A stretch of 64,000 nt of DNA. Source: Prostheceraeus crozeri. Lineage: Eukaryota; Platyhelminthes; Polycladida; Euryleptidae. This document shows positions 1-10,606 of the stretch, one piece after another. The DNA is taken from the NCBI GenBank assembly GCA_907163375.1, contig CAJQUW010015608.1, forward strand, positions 99,603-163,602, written 5' to 3'. The translations under genes were made by a program, and so were the position numbers. Under the pieces are notes generated by a model that did no database searches, was not told where the DNA came from, and saw nothing but the letters and a program-made list of their open reading frames with translations. Within the stretch, counting starts at the first letter, position 1. Each line of letters starts with the position of its first letter.

Positions 1-1249
1 ATATCTGTTCATATTTCTGTCCAGATGCTATATTATAGAAGTCCATGATTGGCTAGACATAGAACATAGAAATTGATAATACCATAGAAAGTCCTAGACT
101 GGAAATTCCATGAAAATTATGGCACACTCCGGGGAACTTAGTTGGGGCAAAAAGCAAATTTTGCGAGCTGGCTTTCTTGTTTTTGGATTGGCATTTTTAA
201 TTATCAAGTCAATTTGTGATCTGGATTGTTGCGCCTAGTCCAAAGATCATGTACACAAAAGCAATAGTGAATTTACAAAATACTGCAGCGACAGGATGAC
301 AAAGAAGGAAATCCTGTAAAACGTTCTGTACGTTCATCATTTTGAAATATCGCTCCTATAATCAATCAAGAATATAATCAGACACATACGCAACTTGTAC
401 CAGTATTGAAAAATTAGAAAATAGTTGTCAGTGACTGCTACAAATAGACACACTATATTAATCCATGGAATAGTAGGCTAATTCACATGAAACAATGCTG
501 CAAACTCACTTAAAGTTCCTTTCATGAAAATCCTGCAATTCGCTGTCAACAACTTCCACAACCAACTTGGCAAATAGTTTGACTATGATACAATGTTTTA
601 GATCGAATCTTATCTACAAACCATAGATTTTTCCATGTACCATCATTGCATATAGGCAAGATATCAAACTTTCATTCTAGTGTACTATTATTTACTTCTA
701 TGATATAGACATATTCAACAATATGAATTGACGCCGTCATTTTTTTTTCATTGACGCGTGCAATACTGTCTGTTAGTAGGAACACTTCATGCACGGACGT
801 AAGTGTATATTATGCTGGCTTTCTGCATCGATAGTGTTTTTAGGTATTTTAGTTAACTTACTGTAGTAGGCCTTACAGGTACCCGCAAAAGGGCACATTA
901 TGTTTTCTGATAAAGAAGCAGGTTTGATATTCGAAATACAAGTTCATTGCATGTTTAGTAGTCTGACAGCATGGATGGTAGACGTGGTATTTGTAGGGCC
1001 TTTCGATTTGATTATCTAATACCATATACATAAATCATTAGCTGGAGCAGTCAATCAATTCCGTTTCCTTTGCAATGTGATTTCTCAATGAAATTTGCTT
1101 GATAAGGAAAAATGATCTTTCTATTCTCTTTTCAACGTTTGAGATAATTGTGATGCGCGGGTGTTCGTGCCTGAGATCATGTGTAGCCAGCCAGACAGAG
1201 TTGCAGCGTGACACGAGTTTTCATTCCCATGCAACAGTAAACCTCTATG
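1..1249. other. Intergenic, no gene seen
   Basis: AT-rich sequence without a convincing open frame, RNA gene or transposon end. It is treated as host intergenic DNA up to the left end of the CACTA-like transposon. Confidence 0.5.
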
Positions 1250-1263
1250 CACTGTAAATCGCT
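1250..1263 (+). repeat. Left terminal inverted repeat of the CACTA-like element
   Basis: CACTGTAAATCGCT, an exact reverse complement of 4945-4958. Confidence 0.85.
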
Positions 1264-1942
1264 CAATACCAATCACATACGAAGGATGCATACTAAAATA
1301 TATTTTTGTTGTATGTCTGTATTCTCTTGGTATATATCTGTATGCTTTTCGTTTAAATGTGGTTATGCTTTACATACTAAAGACATACCGGCACAATGTT
1401 ATAGGAAAGCATCTAAGATTTCTAATATATGTTGATTTAAGGCCTTTTGTCAATAAAGATCACATTACTGTTACCACTGTTCTGTAAGTAGTGAGATAAT
1501 GACATTCAAGAGTCATATTTTCAATAATGAATTCGATTTTAATATACGTAAGTCAAAGGCATTTCATGAATAACACTGTTCAACATAAAAATTGTTTTCT
1601 GGCTAAAAGACATTGTTTCTCGGTAAATCAAGTGCGCTGATCACGAATTTGAACTTAGTTTTTGTCATTGACCTCTAGTTTTCTTTCTATACATGTACAT
1701 GTTTTTTATGTCCACAAGTCGGTTCATACCTTAAGTCTCAGATATTCTAACTTGCGCCTGAACGTTCATCTCGGCATTGCGTGCACTAGCACCACTGATG
1801 ACGTAATTGTCACGTGCCATTGAGACGCACGCGCACACAGGCTTGCTAGACGGTGGAACACAGCTCACCCGAGCAAACCCTTACATTGAAATCTAACGAC
1901 ACAAGTCGATCCATTTTAGAGTTTTATGATTTTCGTCGCAAC

Positions 1943-3613
1943 ATGTCGCGCTCCTGCAAACGGTCACCGAACAGTTTCTGTTACATATGTGGAGAATATA
2001 TTTTGAGAGGTCGAGAACAAGCAATTACTCCTACGATAGAGGAAGCATACGAGAAATACTTTCAGTGCAAATTGGGTGATCAAGACAAGCCCTGGTCTCC
2101 ACACAAGTGCTGTTCCAACTGCGCAGTTACATTGCGAGGGTGGCTGCATGGCACTCGTAAAGCAATGCCGTTTGCCATTCCGATGGTTTGGAGAGAACCC
2201 AAAGATCATACGACCGACTGCTACTTCTGCTTGACTAATGTCAGTGGAATCAATTCCAGAAATAAGAAGAATTTCAGCTATCCTAACTTGAATTCAGCTT
2301 TACGACCCATTGCTCACAACGAAGATCTACCTGTTCCGACTCCGCCTAAGAAATTCGATGCAGCAGAGCAGTCAGGAACGAGTGGCAGTGAGCCAGATGG
2401 TGCAGCGGTGGATGCGGAATACGAACCTCCAACTCATTCGACCGCACCACATCTCATAACGCAGGATGAGCTTAATGACCTGACTCGTGACCTCAGTCTC
2501 TCTAAGAACCAGGCAGAACTGTTGGGTTCTCGTCTGAAACAGTGGAACTTACTTGCCTCAGGCACAATCATATCTTCATTTAGAAGTCGTCAGAGCAACT
2601 TATCATCTTTCTTCGACATGCAAGACACACTTTGTTACTGCCATGACATTGATTCTTTGTTCCAAGTGCTTGGCGTAGCTCATAAGTCAGAAGAATGGCG
2701 ATTGTTCATTGACAGCTCCAAGCTGAGTTTGAAGGCAGTTCTGCTCCATGTAGGGAACAAGCTCCCTTCTGTTCCTGTCGGACATGCAGTGCACATGAAA
2801 GAGTCCTACCACAATCTTGAGACACTGTTACAAAAGATCGAATATTCAAAGCATCAGTGGGTCATTTGTGGTGATCTGAAGGTCATCGGGCTACTACTTG
2901 GCATGCAAAGCGGATACACGAAGTACTGCTGCTTTCTGTGTGAGTGGGATAGTCGGGCAAGAGAACTTCACTATGTCAAACGAGACTGGCCACGACGAGA
3001 CCAGCTACGGCCTGGTCATAAGAATGTTCGCTACCAACCACTTGTAAATCCAAGAAAGATACTGCTCCCGCCCCTGCACATCAAACTCGGGCTCATGAAA
3101 AATTTTGTGAAGGCGATGGACCCAACCAGTGACGGTTTTCAGTATTTACAGAGAAAATTTTCACGCATCAGTGAGGCAAAGTTAAAGGAGGGTATCTTTG
3201 TTGGTCCACAGATTCGTCAGTTGATGTTGGACAGCAATTTCGACGAATCGTTGAATGTGAATGAATTGGAAGCATGGAAAGCCTTCAAGTCAGTTGTAAA
3301 CCATTTCTTGGGCAACACTAAGGCAGCCAATTACGAACAGCTGGTTGATGATCTTCTTCGTTCTTACAAACAGTTAGGCTGCAACATGTCTCTCAAGATA
3401 CACTTCCTTCATTCGCACCTGGATTTTTTTCCTGCCAACCTTGGGGATTTTAGCGACGAACACGGAGAGAGATTCCACCAAGAAATCAGCTACATGGAAA
3501 AACGCTACCAAAGCAAGTTGAGTCCGCACATGTTGGCAGACTACTGTTGGACTTTGCAGAGAGAATCACCAGAGACCGCGTACAACAGAAAAAGTTTAAG
3601 AAAGAACTTTTAG
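1943..3613 (+). CDS. Cysteine-rich transposase-like protein (556 aa)
   Basis: The first ATG with a good context (A at -3) is at 1943; the frame is open further upstream but has no earlier ATG. An N-terminal zinc-binding module has CYIC near residue 13 and a second Cys group (CCSNC) about 40 residues on. Three acidic positions fit a DDE catalytic core: FIDSSK near 255, CGDLK near 310 and DEHGER near 505. A CxxC knuckle (CCFLCEWD) follows the second Asp, and a PPLHIKLGLMKN segment lies between the second and third. This layout recalls CACTA/KDZ-type transposases, which fits the CACTG ends. An AATAAA lies near 3708. The frame is uninterrupted, so the element may be recently active. The family name is inference; related multicopy genes may have been annotated as host proteins of unknown function. 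Confidence 0.7.
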   Translation: MSRSCKRSPNSFCYICGEYILRGREQAITPTIEEAYEKYFQCKLGDQDKPWSPHKCCSNCAVTLRGWLHGTRKAMPFAIPMVWREPKDHTTDCYFCLTNVSGINSRNKKNFSYPNLNSALRPIAHNEDLPVPTPPKKFDAAEQSGTSGSEPDGAAVDAEYEPPTHSTAPHLITQDELNDLTRDLSLSKNQAELLGSRLKQWNLLASGTIISSFRSRQSNLSSFFDMQDTLCYCHDIDSLFQVLGVAHKSEEWRLFIDSSKLSLKAVLLHVGNKLPSVPVGHAVHMKESYHNLETLLQKIEYSKHQWVICGDLKVIGLLLGMQSGYTKYCCFLCEWDSRARELHYVKRDWPRRDQLRPGHKNVRYQPLVNPRKILLPPLHIKLGLMKNFVKAMDPTSDGFQYLQRKFSRISEAKLKEGIFVGPQIRQLMLDSNFDESLNVNELEAWKAFKSVVNHFLGNTKAANYEQLVDDLLRSYKQLGCNMSLKIHFLHSHLDFFPANLGDFSDEHGERFHQEISYMEKRYQSKLSPHMLADYCWTLQRESPETAYNRKSLRKNF

Positions 3614-3863
3614 CTGCATCATGGTAAAGGTTTGCAATGACTTTTTTGCTCTCCTTTGTTTTGTGTGAAGCAGTAAGTAAATCTGCTGATGTCATATATT
3701 GTAAAGGCAAATAAATGCAGAATGCATGATATTTTTGTTTTTGATTTTAATACAGTGAATAGCAAGGCGGTAAACTAGTGATCGAAAACGGGCAATATCA
3801 CTAAAATTACTATAAGAAAGGATTCAAGGAAAAGTGGACTTGATCTTATTCTAATAAAGATCA

Positions 3864-4088
3864 GGGCCCTTGTGCAGTACCCCCACATTTTCAATGCTGC
3901 CCATGTATTAGGGTTAGTGCTATGGTCTGGGTAAGGATTTAGGGTTAGGATTTTGGATTGTATGTATTTAGTTTTAGGGTTAGTTTTAGGTTAGGTTGGG
4001 GCCTAAGTTTTACCCTGACCCAAACCCCAACCCTGACATCAACACTGGCATCATGGAAAATGTCGGGGCGGGGGACTGCACAAGAGCC
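3864..4088. mobile_element. Small foldback (MITE-like) element nested in the CACTA-like element
   Basis: The ends are inverted repeats: GGGCCCTTGTGCAGT on the left and the complement of CTCTTGTGCAGTCCCCC on the right. A second block of similarity (ACATTTT..ATG..TGCC) continues inwards. The interior is telomere-like, with many TTAGGG and GGGTTAG words, and has no coding capacity. It lies 3' of the transposase gene, so it inserted after or together with the host transposon. Confidence 0.55.
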
Positions 4089-4614
4089 AAAATCAGTGTT
4101 TTTTTTTCAAAATCATAATCCTAAATATTGACCGTAGAAAAAAAGTAGAGGTCCTAGGAAAAAACGGTCAACGGATTTGTGATCAGCGGCACAGAATTAG
4201 TAGGAAACGACTAATTTCATTTAGGAAACAGACAAAAAGTCAAAAAATGTTGAACAGTGTAATCAATAAGTATTCAACCATCAACAATTATGCATTATGT
4301 AATTTATACTAAGCATATTATCAATCCGAAATAAAAACACTTTATAATTCATGAACGCAAAAATAGTTATGCTTGAGATATATAAGTCAACAAGATTTCT
4401 TGAAAGATATCGTTTAAATGAAATGATGTTTATCAACTTAGTTCATAAAGTAGAGTTAACTAACTCTCCTTCTAATGTTGCTAGTCAAGCAGCATCGACG
4501 ACATATTCCTGGAGCATAAAATTTACAATAAATCTGTTGTATTTAAATATCACTCTATCAAACAAAAAATATTCACGACGGGTATTACCGAAAAAATTAT
4601 TTGACAGTAGTATG

Positions 4615-4650
4615 TTATATATATATATGTATATATATATATATGTATAT
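4615..4650. repeat. AT-rich microsatellite
   Basis: Alternating TA with interspersed TG; simple-sequence repeat. Confidence 0.8.
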
Positions 4651-4944
4651 TTTGCTATGTGACTTGGAGCTGCACATACCAAACACATACAGAGGCATAC
4701 GAATAAGGATGAATTTGCATCGGTTCTCAAATATAAAACATACCAACAATTCGTATTTCAGTGTAAAACAGCCAATCACAGATAGAATAGTTCGTATCGC
4801 TACATACCAATCACATACGGAAGTAAGTGAGAGTTCGTATGAAAAACATACCAGATCTCTGTAAACATACGAGAATCTCGTATCAGATTCTAGTTTCAAA
4901 TTGTATGTGATTTTGGTGTATGTTTGTATGTAATTTTCGTATCC

Positions 4945-4958
4945 AGCGATTTACAGTG
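4945..4958 (-). repeat. Right terminal inverted repeat of the CACTA-like element
   Basis: AGCGATTTACAGTG, the exact reverse complement of 1250-1263. Confidence 0.85.
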
Positions 4959-4978
4959 ATTATGCTTAATTCACAATA

Positions 4979-5089
4979 TTATAGGAATATTGTCATAGTT
5001 TAGAGGACAATAATGCAGATTAGCCGAGGACGCGTCCGAGGATATCTGCATTATTAGTCGAATAAAACTATGACAATATTTCTATTATA
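4979..5089. repeat. Long hairpin palindrome A
   Basis: An imperfect palindrome of about 110 bp. The outer arms contain AATATTGTCATAGTTT and its complement, the inner arms AATAATGCAGAT and its complement, and the tip is GGACGCGTCC. It has no coding potential. A structurally similar hairpin with different stem sequence lies at 5851-5960. Confidence 0.75.
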
Positions 5090-5850
5090 ACTCATCCAAG
5101 GTAATAACCCGGACTATGTTAAAAATGACATAGAACATTAGATTTCAAATTCCTGGCAATGGAAATTTCATGACACATTGATCAAAACTTTCATAAGTTT
5201 CATCAACTGCATTTCAAAAAATAGTGGCTGAGTAAGAAAGGAGAATTTGTTCATAATGTGAATTTCATTAATGGATGGCAACTAACTCCATTTCTAGTGA
5301 AAATTACAGGATGCATTTGTGAACATTTTCTTCCGGAATGCTAATTTTCATGGATGAATTAGAGAAAATAGATTTTCAAACATGGACATTACAACTTGTA
5401 ATTCAAGTAATTGATTCAACAACCATTGATGCGATTTAAAATTCCAATCAAATTTCATGTCACGATGATCGTAAGATACTGATATCATGCATGAAATTTA
5501 TCAGAGGACGAAGCATGTGCATAAAAATCTCGCTCATTCTAAAAGTAAATGGTATCCTGTGTCTTTGACACAAATCTTCCGACGAATCTCCTGTAATCTC
5601 AGCCAGTGTAATTCTACATGTGAAGTCATATGATCTCTGGATCAAAATAAATGTTTTCATGTTTTTTACGACATCTACACACTTGAATGTATTGAATCCA
5701 TGCTTTACATCAACACCAATAGACGATGAGTGGATCCAAATGTCGAACCAATGGTAATGTAAAAACACAAATGGTCTGATTCTTTCGTCATGGGGAAATT
5801 TGCTTTACGATTCGTCTGAGCAATTACATTATACATGTAGCCTACAATGG
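5090..5850. other. Non-coding spacer between the two hairpins
   Basis: AT-rich. The only open frame (minus strand, about 100 codons, 5460-5768) has no recognisable motif. Nothing else can be supported. Confidence 0.4.
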
Positions 5851-5960
5851 CAATGTTATATTTATATGCCTATTTAGAGGTCAGAAATGATCCAACTGGA
5901 GGTCGCGTAAGTACAGTTGGATCATTGATGACCGAGAAATAGGCATATATAATTACATTG
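5851..5960. repeat. Long hairpin palindrome B
   Basis: An imperfect palindrome of about 110 bp. The outer arms contain TATGCCTATTT and its complement, the inner arms ATGATCCAACT and its complement, with GGAGGTCGCG at the tip. The order of parts matches hairpin A (outer stem, TTTAGAGG, inner stem, GGxCGCG tip) although the stem sequences differ. Confidence 0.75.
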
Positions 5961-6073
5961 TTCAGGTTATCTATGGTACTATACAGAACTATGCCCAATG
6001 TGATGTATCATGGACGCCTAGATATATGAAGCACCATATTTCATTTCATTTCATTTTATTCTGCGTCAATTAA
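5954..6073 (+). repeat. Left arm of a foldback sequence interrupted by the Penelope insertion
   Basis: Blocks such as TATCTATGGTACTAT, GATGTATCATGGACGCC and GATATATGAAGCAC recur in reverse complement at 13712-13862. Without the retroelement, the two arms would form a foldback of about 300 bp. Confidence 0.65.
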
Positions 6074-6088
6074 GACAATATATCTAGC
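6074..6088. repeat. Target-site duplication, left copy (Penelope-like insertion)
   Basis: GACAATATATCTAGC, identical to 13697-13711. The first one to three bases of the right copy could also belong to the element. Confidence 0.8.
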
Positions 6089-6374
6089 AAGTTGAAATTA
6101 TCCCTTAGCAGCATTTTCTCATAAATCCAAAAGAAAAACACACCAGTGTAATATAGCCAAAGCTGCTGTATTAATAAAATTCTCAAATTTTCGCGGACAA
6201 CCGCCTTGTTCAAGAGTGCACGAGGAATGAACTATGTAAGCGAGCGCGCTGACGACCGCTTATCAGCAGAGGGTCACGTGATCGACATCGGCGCAGACAG
6301 CGAGACGGCAGTACATGGGTGCAAGCGCACTCATGAACAGCAAAGGGTAAATGACAGGATAAGAAAAAGGAAGT
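6089..6374 (-). repeat. Non-coding pseudo-LTR portion of the inverted copy
   Basis: Reverse complement of the inter-ORF segment at 10607-10910. It runs from the end of the minus-strand RT frame into the 5' part of what would be the next tandem unit, as expected for a Penelope pseudo-LTR. Confidence 0.75.
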
Positions 6375-7618
6375 TTAAAATACAATGTCCTTCAGCTCCT
6401 CACGTTCCTGACGGGAATTGATGCTGGGCTGCCTCTTTTTTATTTCTATAGCCTCAAGTATTCTCAGCGATGTCAATTGATGCTCACGGCTAAGTATTTC
6501 TGTTTGAAAACTGCTTTTACAAGTAAGTTTATGTTTGAAAACTGAGCTGCTGCTCGAATTTATGTGTTCACGCACCCTGATGTGGAGAGGCCGAATAGTG
6601 CTGCCAATATACAACTTACCACAGCTGCTACACTTCATCTGGTACACACAATTGGTGACATGACACAACTTGCTGTCCTTTACAGGACAGTTCTTCAGCT
6701 TGCATTCATCAGCTTCCTCCTTCTTCCTGAGGACGTCTCTTAGTGTTCTTGTCTTATGATACATCTTGACTGGGAGGTCATTTTGCTGCAGCACCCTGTT
6801 GATGTTCCTGTTCAGCTGGTCGGAAACGTACGGCATCTTCAGGAAAATAGGGTCTTCAATGCGCTTTATGGTTTTTCTCTTTCTCTTGAAGTTCGGCTTC
6901 ACAGGAACGATTTGTTGAGCCACATTACAAGGATAGCCGTTGCTCTTCAGAATATTTTTGAAGTCATTAAGATTGGAGGCGAGGTCTCTACTATCTGTAC
7001 ATCTTTCTCTAATGCGATCCACCTCGTTTCGGATGATATTCCTTTTCGTTTGTGAAGGTAGGGCCGAGTCACAATGCACAAACAAGGGTTTCTTTGCTCT
7101 TTTCTTGTAGAAGTTGAAAGTAGCCTTGCCCTCGTCTGTTATTGAGAATTCAAAGTCCAGAAGCTTCAGGGTTCTGCCGTTGTTGTTAGGATGCTCGATT
7201 TCAAATTTAATGTTCGGATGTTGTTGATTCATAAACTCCAATATTTTCATAGCCGCAGCTTCGTCTGTGGTGATAATACAAATATCATCAATATAGCGCT
7301 TATATAATGCTATAGGCATACTTCTCACGGGAAGACATTCCAATCTATGCATGAATAATATTGCCACGATTCCTGCCACACCGTTACCCATCGGCAATCC
7401 ACTGATCTGACGAAAGATTTTACCTTCAAATTTGAAATAAGTGCTGGTGAGCACTATATGTAGGAGATGGCTGACATGATCCGACCTCAATTGTACTCGT
7501 ATATCCTTGTTTTCCTCAATGTGTTGTTTGACTGACTCTATGGCATTTTCCACAGGTATTGATGTATAGAGTGCCGACACGTCTAGGCTGAAAGGATATG
7601 AGTTCTCTTGTAGCGTTC
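6375..7618 (-). pseudogene. 5'-truncated Penelope-like RT/GIY-YIG copy, inverted
   Basis: Encodes the C-terminal half or so of the reverse transcriptase plus the GIY-YIG endonuclease, starting in the sequence LQENSYPFSLDVSALYTSI and ending at the normal C-terminus. The frame is open throughout and almost identical to the two complete copies (one Lys for Gln near the C-terminal third). It is truncated at its 5' side where the array turns into plus-strand sequence. Inverted partial copies next to complete ones are usual in this family. Confidence 0.85.
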
Positions 7619-7628
7619 TCTCTTCTGT

Positions 7629-7763
7629 TTTCAAACAGAAATACTTAGCCGTGAGCATCAATTGACATCGCTGAGAATACTTGAGGCTATAGAAATAAAA
7701 AAGAGGCAGCCCAGCATCAATTCCCGTCAGGAACGTGAGGAGCTGAAGGACATTGTATTTTAA
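7629..7763 (+). pseudogene. 3'-terminal fragment of a Penelope-like ORF at the turn-around point
   Basis: About 43 codons, identical to the C-terminus of the full copies and ending at the same stop. They precede the first complete plus-strand unit; the rest of this copy is absent. Confidence 0.8.
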
Positions 7764-8023
7764 ACTTCCTTTTTCTTATCCTGTCATTTACCCTTTGCTG
7801 TTCATGAGTGCGCTTGCACCCATGTACTGCCGTCTCGCTGTCTGCGCCGATGTCGATCACGTGACCCTCTGCTGATAAGCGGTCGTCAGCGCGCTCGCTT
7901 ACATAGTTCATTCCTCGTGCACTCTTGAACAAGGCGGTTGTCCGCGAAAATTTGAGAATTTTATTAATACAGCAGCTTTGGCTATATTACACTGGTGTGT
8001 TTTTCTTTTGGATTTATGAGAAA

Positions 8024-10606
8024 ATGCTGCTAAGGGATAATTTCAACTTGCTGAAATCTTTGCATCCGAGCCAGGCGGATTTCCCTTTCATGAGGCAATG
8101 TTTCAATGTGAGTGAGCGCATGGCAAAGGCGAAAGTACAACTCCAATTTGTTAAGACTTGTTTGGTGAAGAACATTTTTCCTAAGACTATTCATAACCTG
8201 CACCTACCTAGATTTTACCAGCTTCCGCCCTTCAGCAACAAAGCCACGTTGATCAAACGAACAATTATGACCCTTATGAAGCGCTACTTGCAATCGAGGT
8301 ATTATTCAAATCTTCAAGCAGCCATGGAAAACAATTCCAGGATTCGAGGAGGTCAAGAAGCCACACACGCAGAGGCTTTGATCAACTCCTGCAAAGTTGC
8401 ATATCATCATGCTAGGCGCTCCCATCAACGTCACTTACAGCGGAAAGTGGCAGCTATGACTCGCGAGCGACGCGAGCACATTATTGATGATGAGGCTGCT
8501 GGGGATGACCACATCGAATCCAGAGTAACCGATCTGACTGGCACTCTGGAACCAGAAGAGGTCAACCTGCTAGCCAAGGGTCCCAAATTTGCTATCAAGG
8601 AAGATTTGTCGGACAAAGTACTACAAGACGTGCACGTTCAACTCTGCCGAATGGGTTACCAAATGAGATGGCGAGAATACAGGAAGAATAAAGCTACACG
8701 GGCCACAGACGACTCCCAAGCAAATCTGCAACAAGAACAGTCAATCTCTAAATTTCCTGAAACACAATATGTTTGTGTGCCTCCTCCAGCTGACATTGAC
8801 ACTGAAACAAAGATTCGTAGATGTCAAGTGGAGATTGCCAAGCTGATTGACTCTGCAAAGAATTCACAAAGAAGATTCCAAAACCTCACGAAGCAAGAAT
8901 TCACAGTAATCAGGAAGTTGCAGAACAAGCCCATAGTCCTTCAACCCAGTGACAAAGGAGGGGAATTCTGTGCTGTGGAAGAAGATGTCTATGTACGAGC
9001 GGGGTTTGAGCATCTAGCAGACTCTACCATTTATGAACCCGTGGATAAGATAAGCATGTCCACTATCGAATCGAAGTTAAATGGTGCCTGGAAGGAAGTA
9101 TCTTCTGCTTGTAATCTCCCTAGAAGAATAACTTCCACCTACATGAGTCACAACTCCAAGTTCCCACGTTTTTATCATCTGATAAAGACTCACAAAGAAG
9201 GCACCACCATGAAGATCAGGCCGATCGTATCCAACTGCCAAGGACCTACAAAGAAATTAGCTTTCCTCCTCAAAACTGTTCTGAGTCCCCTGTTGGATTC
9301 TGTACCCTCCCACCTCAGGAATAGCACTCAACTAATGGACGAAATATCCAAGTTGCACAACTCTACGCTACAAGAGAACTCATATCCTTTCAGCCTAGAC
9401 GTGTCGGCACTCTATACATCAATACCTGTGGAAAATGCCATAGAGTCAGTCAAACAACACATTGAGGAAAACAAGGATATACGAGTACAATTGAGGTCGG
9501 ATCATGTCAGCCATCTCCTACATATAGTGCTCACCAGCACTTATTTCAAATTTGAAGGTAAAATCTTTCGTCAGATCAGTGGATTGCCGATGGGTAACGG
9601 TGTGGCAGGAATCGTGGCAATATTATTCATGCATAGATTGGAATGTCTTCCCGTGAGAAGTATGCCTATAGCATTATATAAGCGCTATATTGATGATATT
9701 TGTATTATCACCACAGACGAAGCTGCGGCTATGAAAATATTGGAGTTTATGAATCAACAACATCCGAACATTAAATTTGAAATCGAGCATCCTAACAACA
9801 ACGGCAGAACCCTGAAGCTTCTGGACTTTGAATTCTCAATAACAGACGAGGGCAAGGCTACTTTCAACTTCTACAAGAAAAGAGCAAAGAAACCCTTGTT
9901 TGTGCATTGTGACTCGGCCCTACCTTCACAAACGAAAAGGAATATCATCCGAAACGAGGTGGATCGCATTAGAGAAAGATGTACAGATAGTAGAGACCTC
10001 GCCTCCAATCTTAATGACTTCAAAAATATTCTGAAGAGCAACGGCTATCCTTGTAATGTGGCTCAGCAAATCGTTCCTGTGAAGCCGAACTTCAAGAGAA
10101 AGAGAAAAACCATAAAGCGCATTGAAGACCCTATTTTCCTGAAGATGCCGTACGTTTCCGACCAGCTGAACAGGAACATCAACAGGGTGCTGCAGCAAAA
10201 TGACCTCCCAGTCCAGATGTATCATAAGACAAGAACACTAAGAGACGTCCTCAGGAAGAAGGAGGAAGCTGATGAATGCAAGCTGAAGAACTGTCCTGTA
10301 AAGGACAGCAAGTTGTGTCATGTCACCAATTGTGTGTACCAGATGAAGTGTAGCAGCTGTGGTAAGTTGTATATTGGCAGCACTATTCGGCCTCTCCACA
10401 TCAGGGTGCGTGAACACATAAATTCGAGCAGCAGCTCAGTTTTCAAACATAAACTTACTTGTAAAAGCAGTTTTCAAACAGAAATACTTAGCCGTGAGCA
10501 TCAATTGACATCGCTGAGAATACTTGAGGCTATAGAAATAAAAAAGAGGCAGCCCAGCATCAATTCCCGTCAGGAACGTGAGGAGCTGAAGGACATTGTA
10601 TTTTAA
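8024..10606 (+). CDS. Penelope-like reverse transcriptase with GIY-YIG endonuclease, copy 1 (860 aa)
   Basis: The first ATG of the open frame is at 8024. The N-terminal third is basic and unassigned. The RT region begins near residue 308 with QPSDKGGEF. It has DVSALYTSI (first catalytic Asp, near 459), GLPMGNGVAG (near 520) and the YIDD box (near 554). A Cys-rich stretch near 750 (CKLKNCPVK, CHVTNC) leads into the GIY-YIG nuclease, with GKLYIGST near 780 and the following Arg and His residues. Penelope enzymes copy RNA at a nicked target, with GIY-YIG supplying the nick. No frame damage is visible, so the protein looks functional. The clade within the family is not resolved. Confidence 0.92.
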   Translation: MLLRDNFNLLKSLHPSQADFPFMRQCFNVSERMAKAKVQLQFVKTCLVKNIFPKTIHNLHLPRFYQLPPFSNKATLIKRTIMTLMKRYLQSRYYSNLQAAMENNSRIRGGQEATHAEALINSCKVAYHHARRSHQRHLQRKVAAMTRERREHIIDDEAAGDDHIESRVTDLTGTLEPEEVNLLAKGPKFAIKEDLSDKVLQDVHVQLCRMGYQMRWREYRKNKATRATDDSQANLQQEQSISKFPETQYVCVPPPADIDTETKIRRCQVEIAKLIDSAKNSQRRFQNLTKQEFTVIRKLQNKPIVLQPSDKGGEFCAVEEDVYVRAGFEHLADSTIYEPVDKISMSTIESKLNGAWKEVSSACNLPRRITSTYMSHNSKFPRFYHLIKTHKEGTTMKIRPIVSNCQGPTKKLAFLLKTVLSPLLDSVPSHLRNSTQLMDEISKLHNSTLQENSYPFSLDVSALYTSIPVENAIESVKQHIEENKDIRVQLRSDHVSHLLHIVLTSTYFKFEGKIFRQISGLPMGNGVAGIVAILFMHRLECLPVRSMPIALYKRYIDDICIITTDEAAAMKILEFMNQQHPNIKFEIEHPNNNGRTLKLLDFEFSITDEGKATFNFYKKRAKKPLFVHCDSALPSQTKRNIIRNEVDRIRERCTDSRDLASNLNDFKNILKSNGYPCNVAQQIVPVKPNFKRKRKTIKRIEDPIFLKMPYVSDQLNRNINRVLQQNDLPVQMYHKTRTLRDVLRKKEEADECKLKNCPVKDSKLCHVTNCVYQMKCSSCGKLYIGSTIRPLHIRVREHINSSSSSVFKHKLTCKSSFQTEILSREHQLTSLRILEAIEIKKRQPSINSRQEREELKDIVF

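Larger units (their letters stand above)
1250..4958 (+). mobile_element. CACTA-like (EnSpm-type) DNA transposon, apparently full length
   Basis: The two ends are matching inverted repeats beginning CACTGTAAATCGCT, with further similarity (ATAC) inside. CACTG/CACTA termini are typical of the EnSpm/CACTA group. Both subterminal zones are rich in short CATAC and GTATG words in both orientations, which resembles the subterminal transposase-binding repeats of that group. One long uninterrupted transposase-like frame lies between the ends. I could not find a clean 2-3 bp target duplication (flanks ATG and ATT), so the superfamily call rests on the termini and the protein. A small foldback element lies in its 3' part. 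Confidence 0.7.

Noticed and set aside
3864-4088. True telomeric array
   Set aside because: TTAGGG words are degenerate, short and enclosed by inverted repeats; not a chromosome end.
6206-6421. 71-codon frame repeated at 6206, 7717, 10560 and 13403
   Set aside because: It is antisense to the Penelope inter-ORF segment and repeats only because that segment repeats; no coding evidence.
6756-7055. 99-codon frames antisense to the Penelope RT
   Set aside because: Shadows of the RT frame on the opposite strand, present wherever the RT is present.
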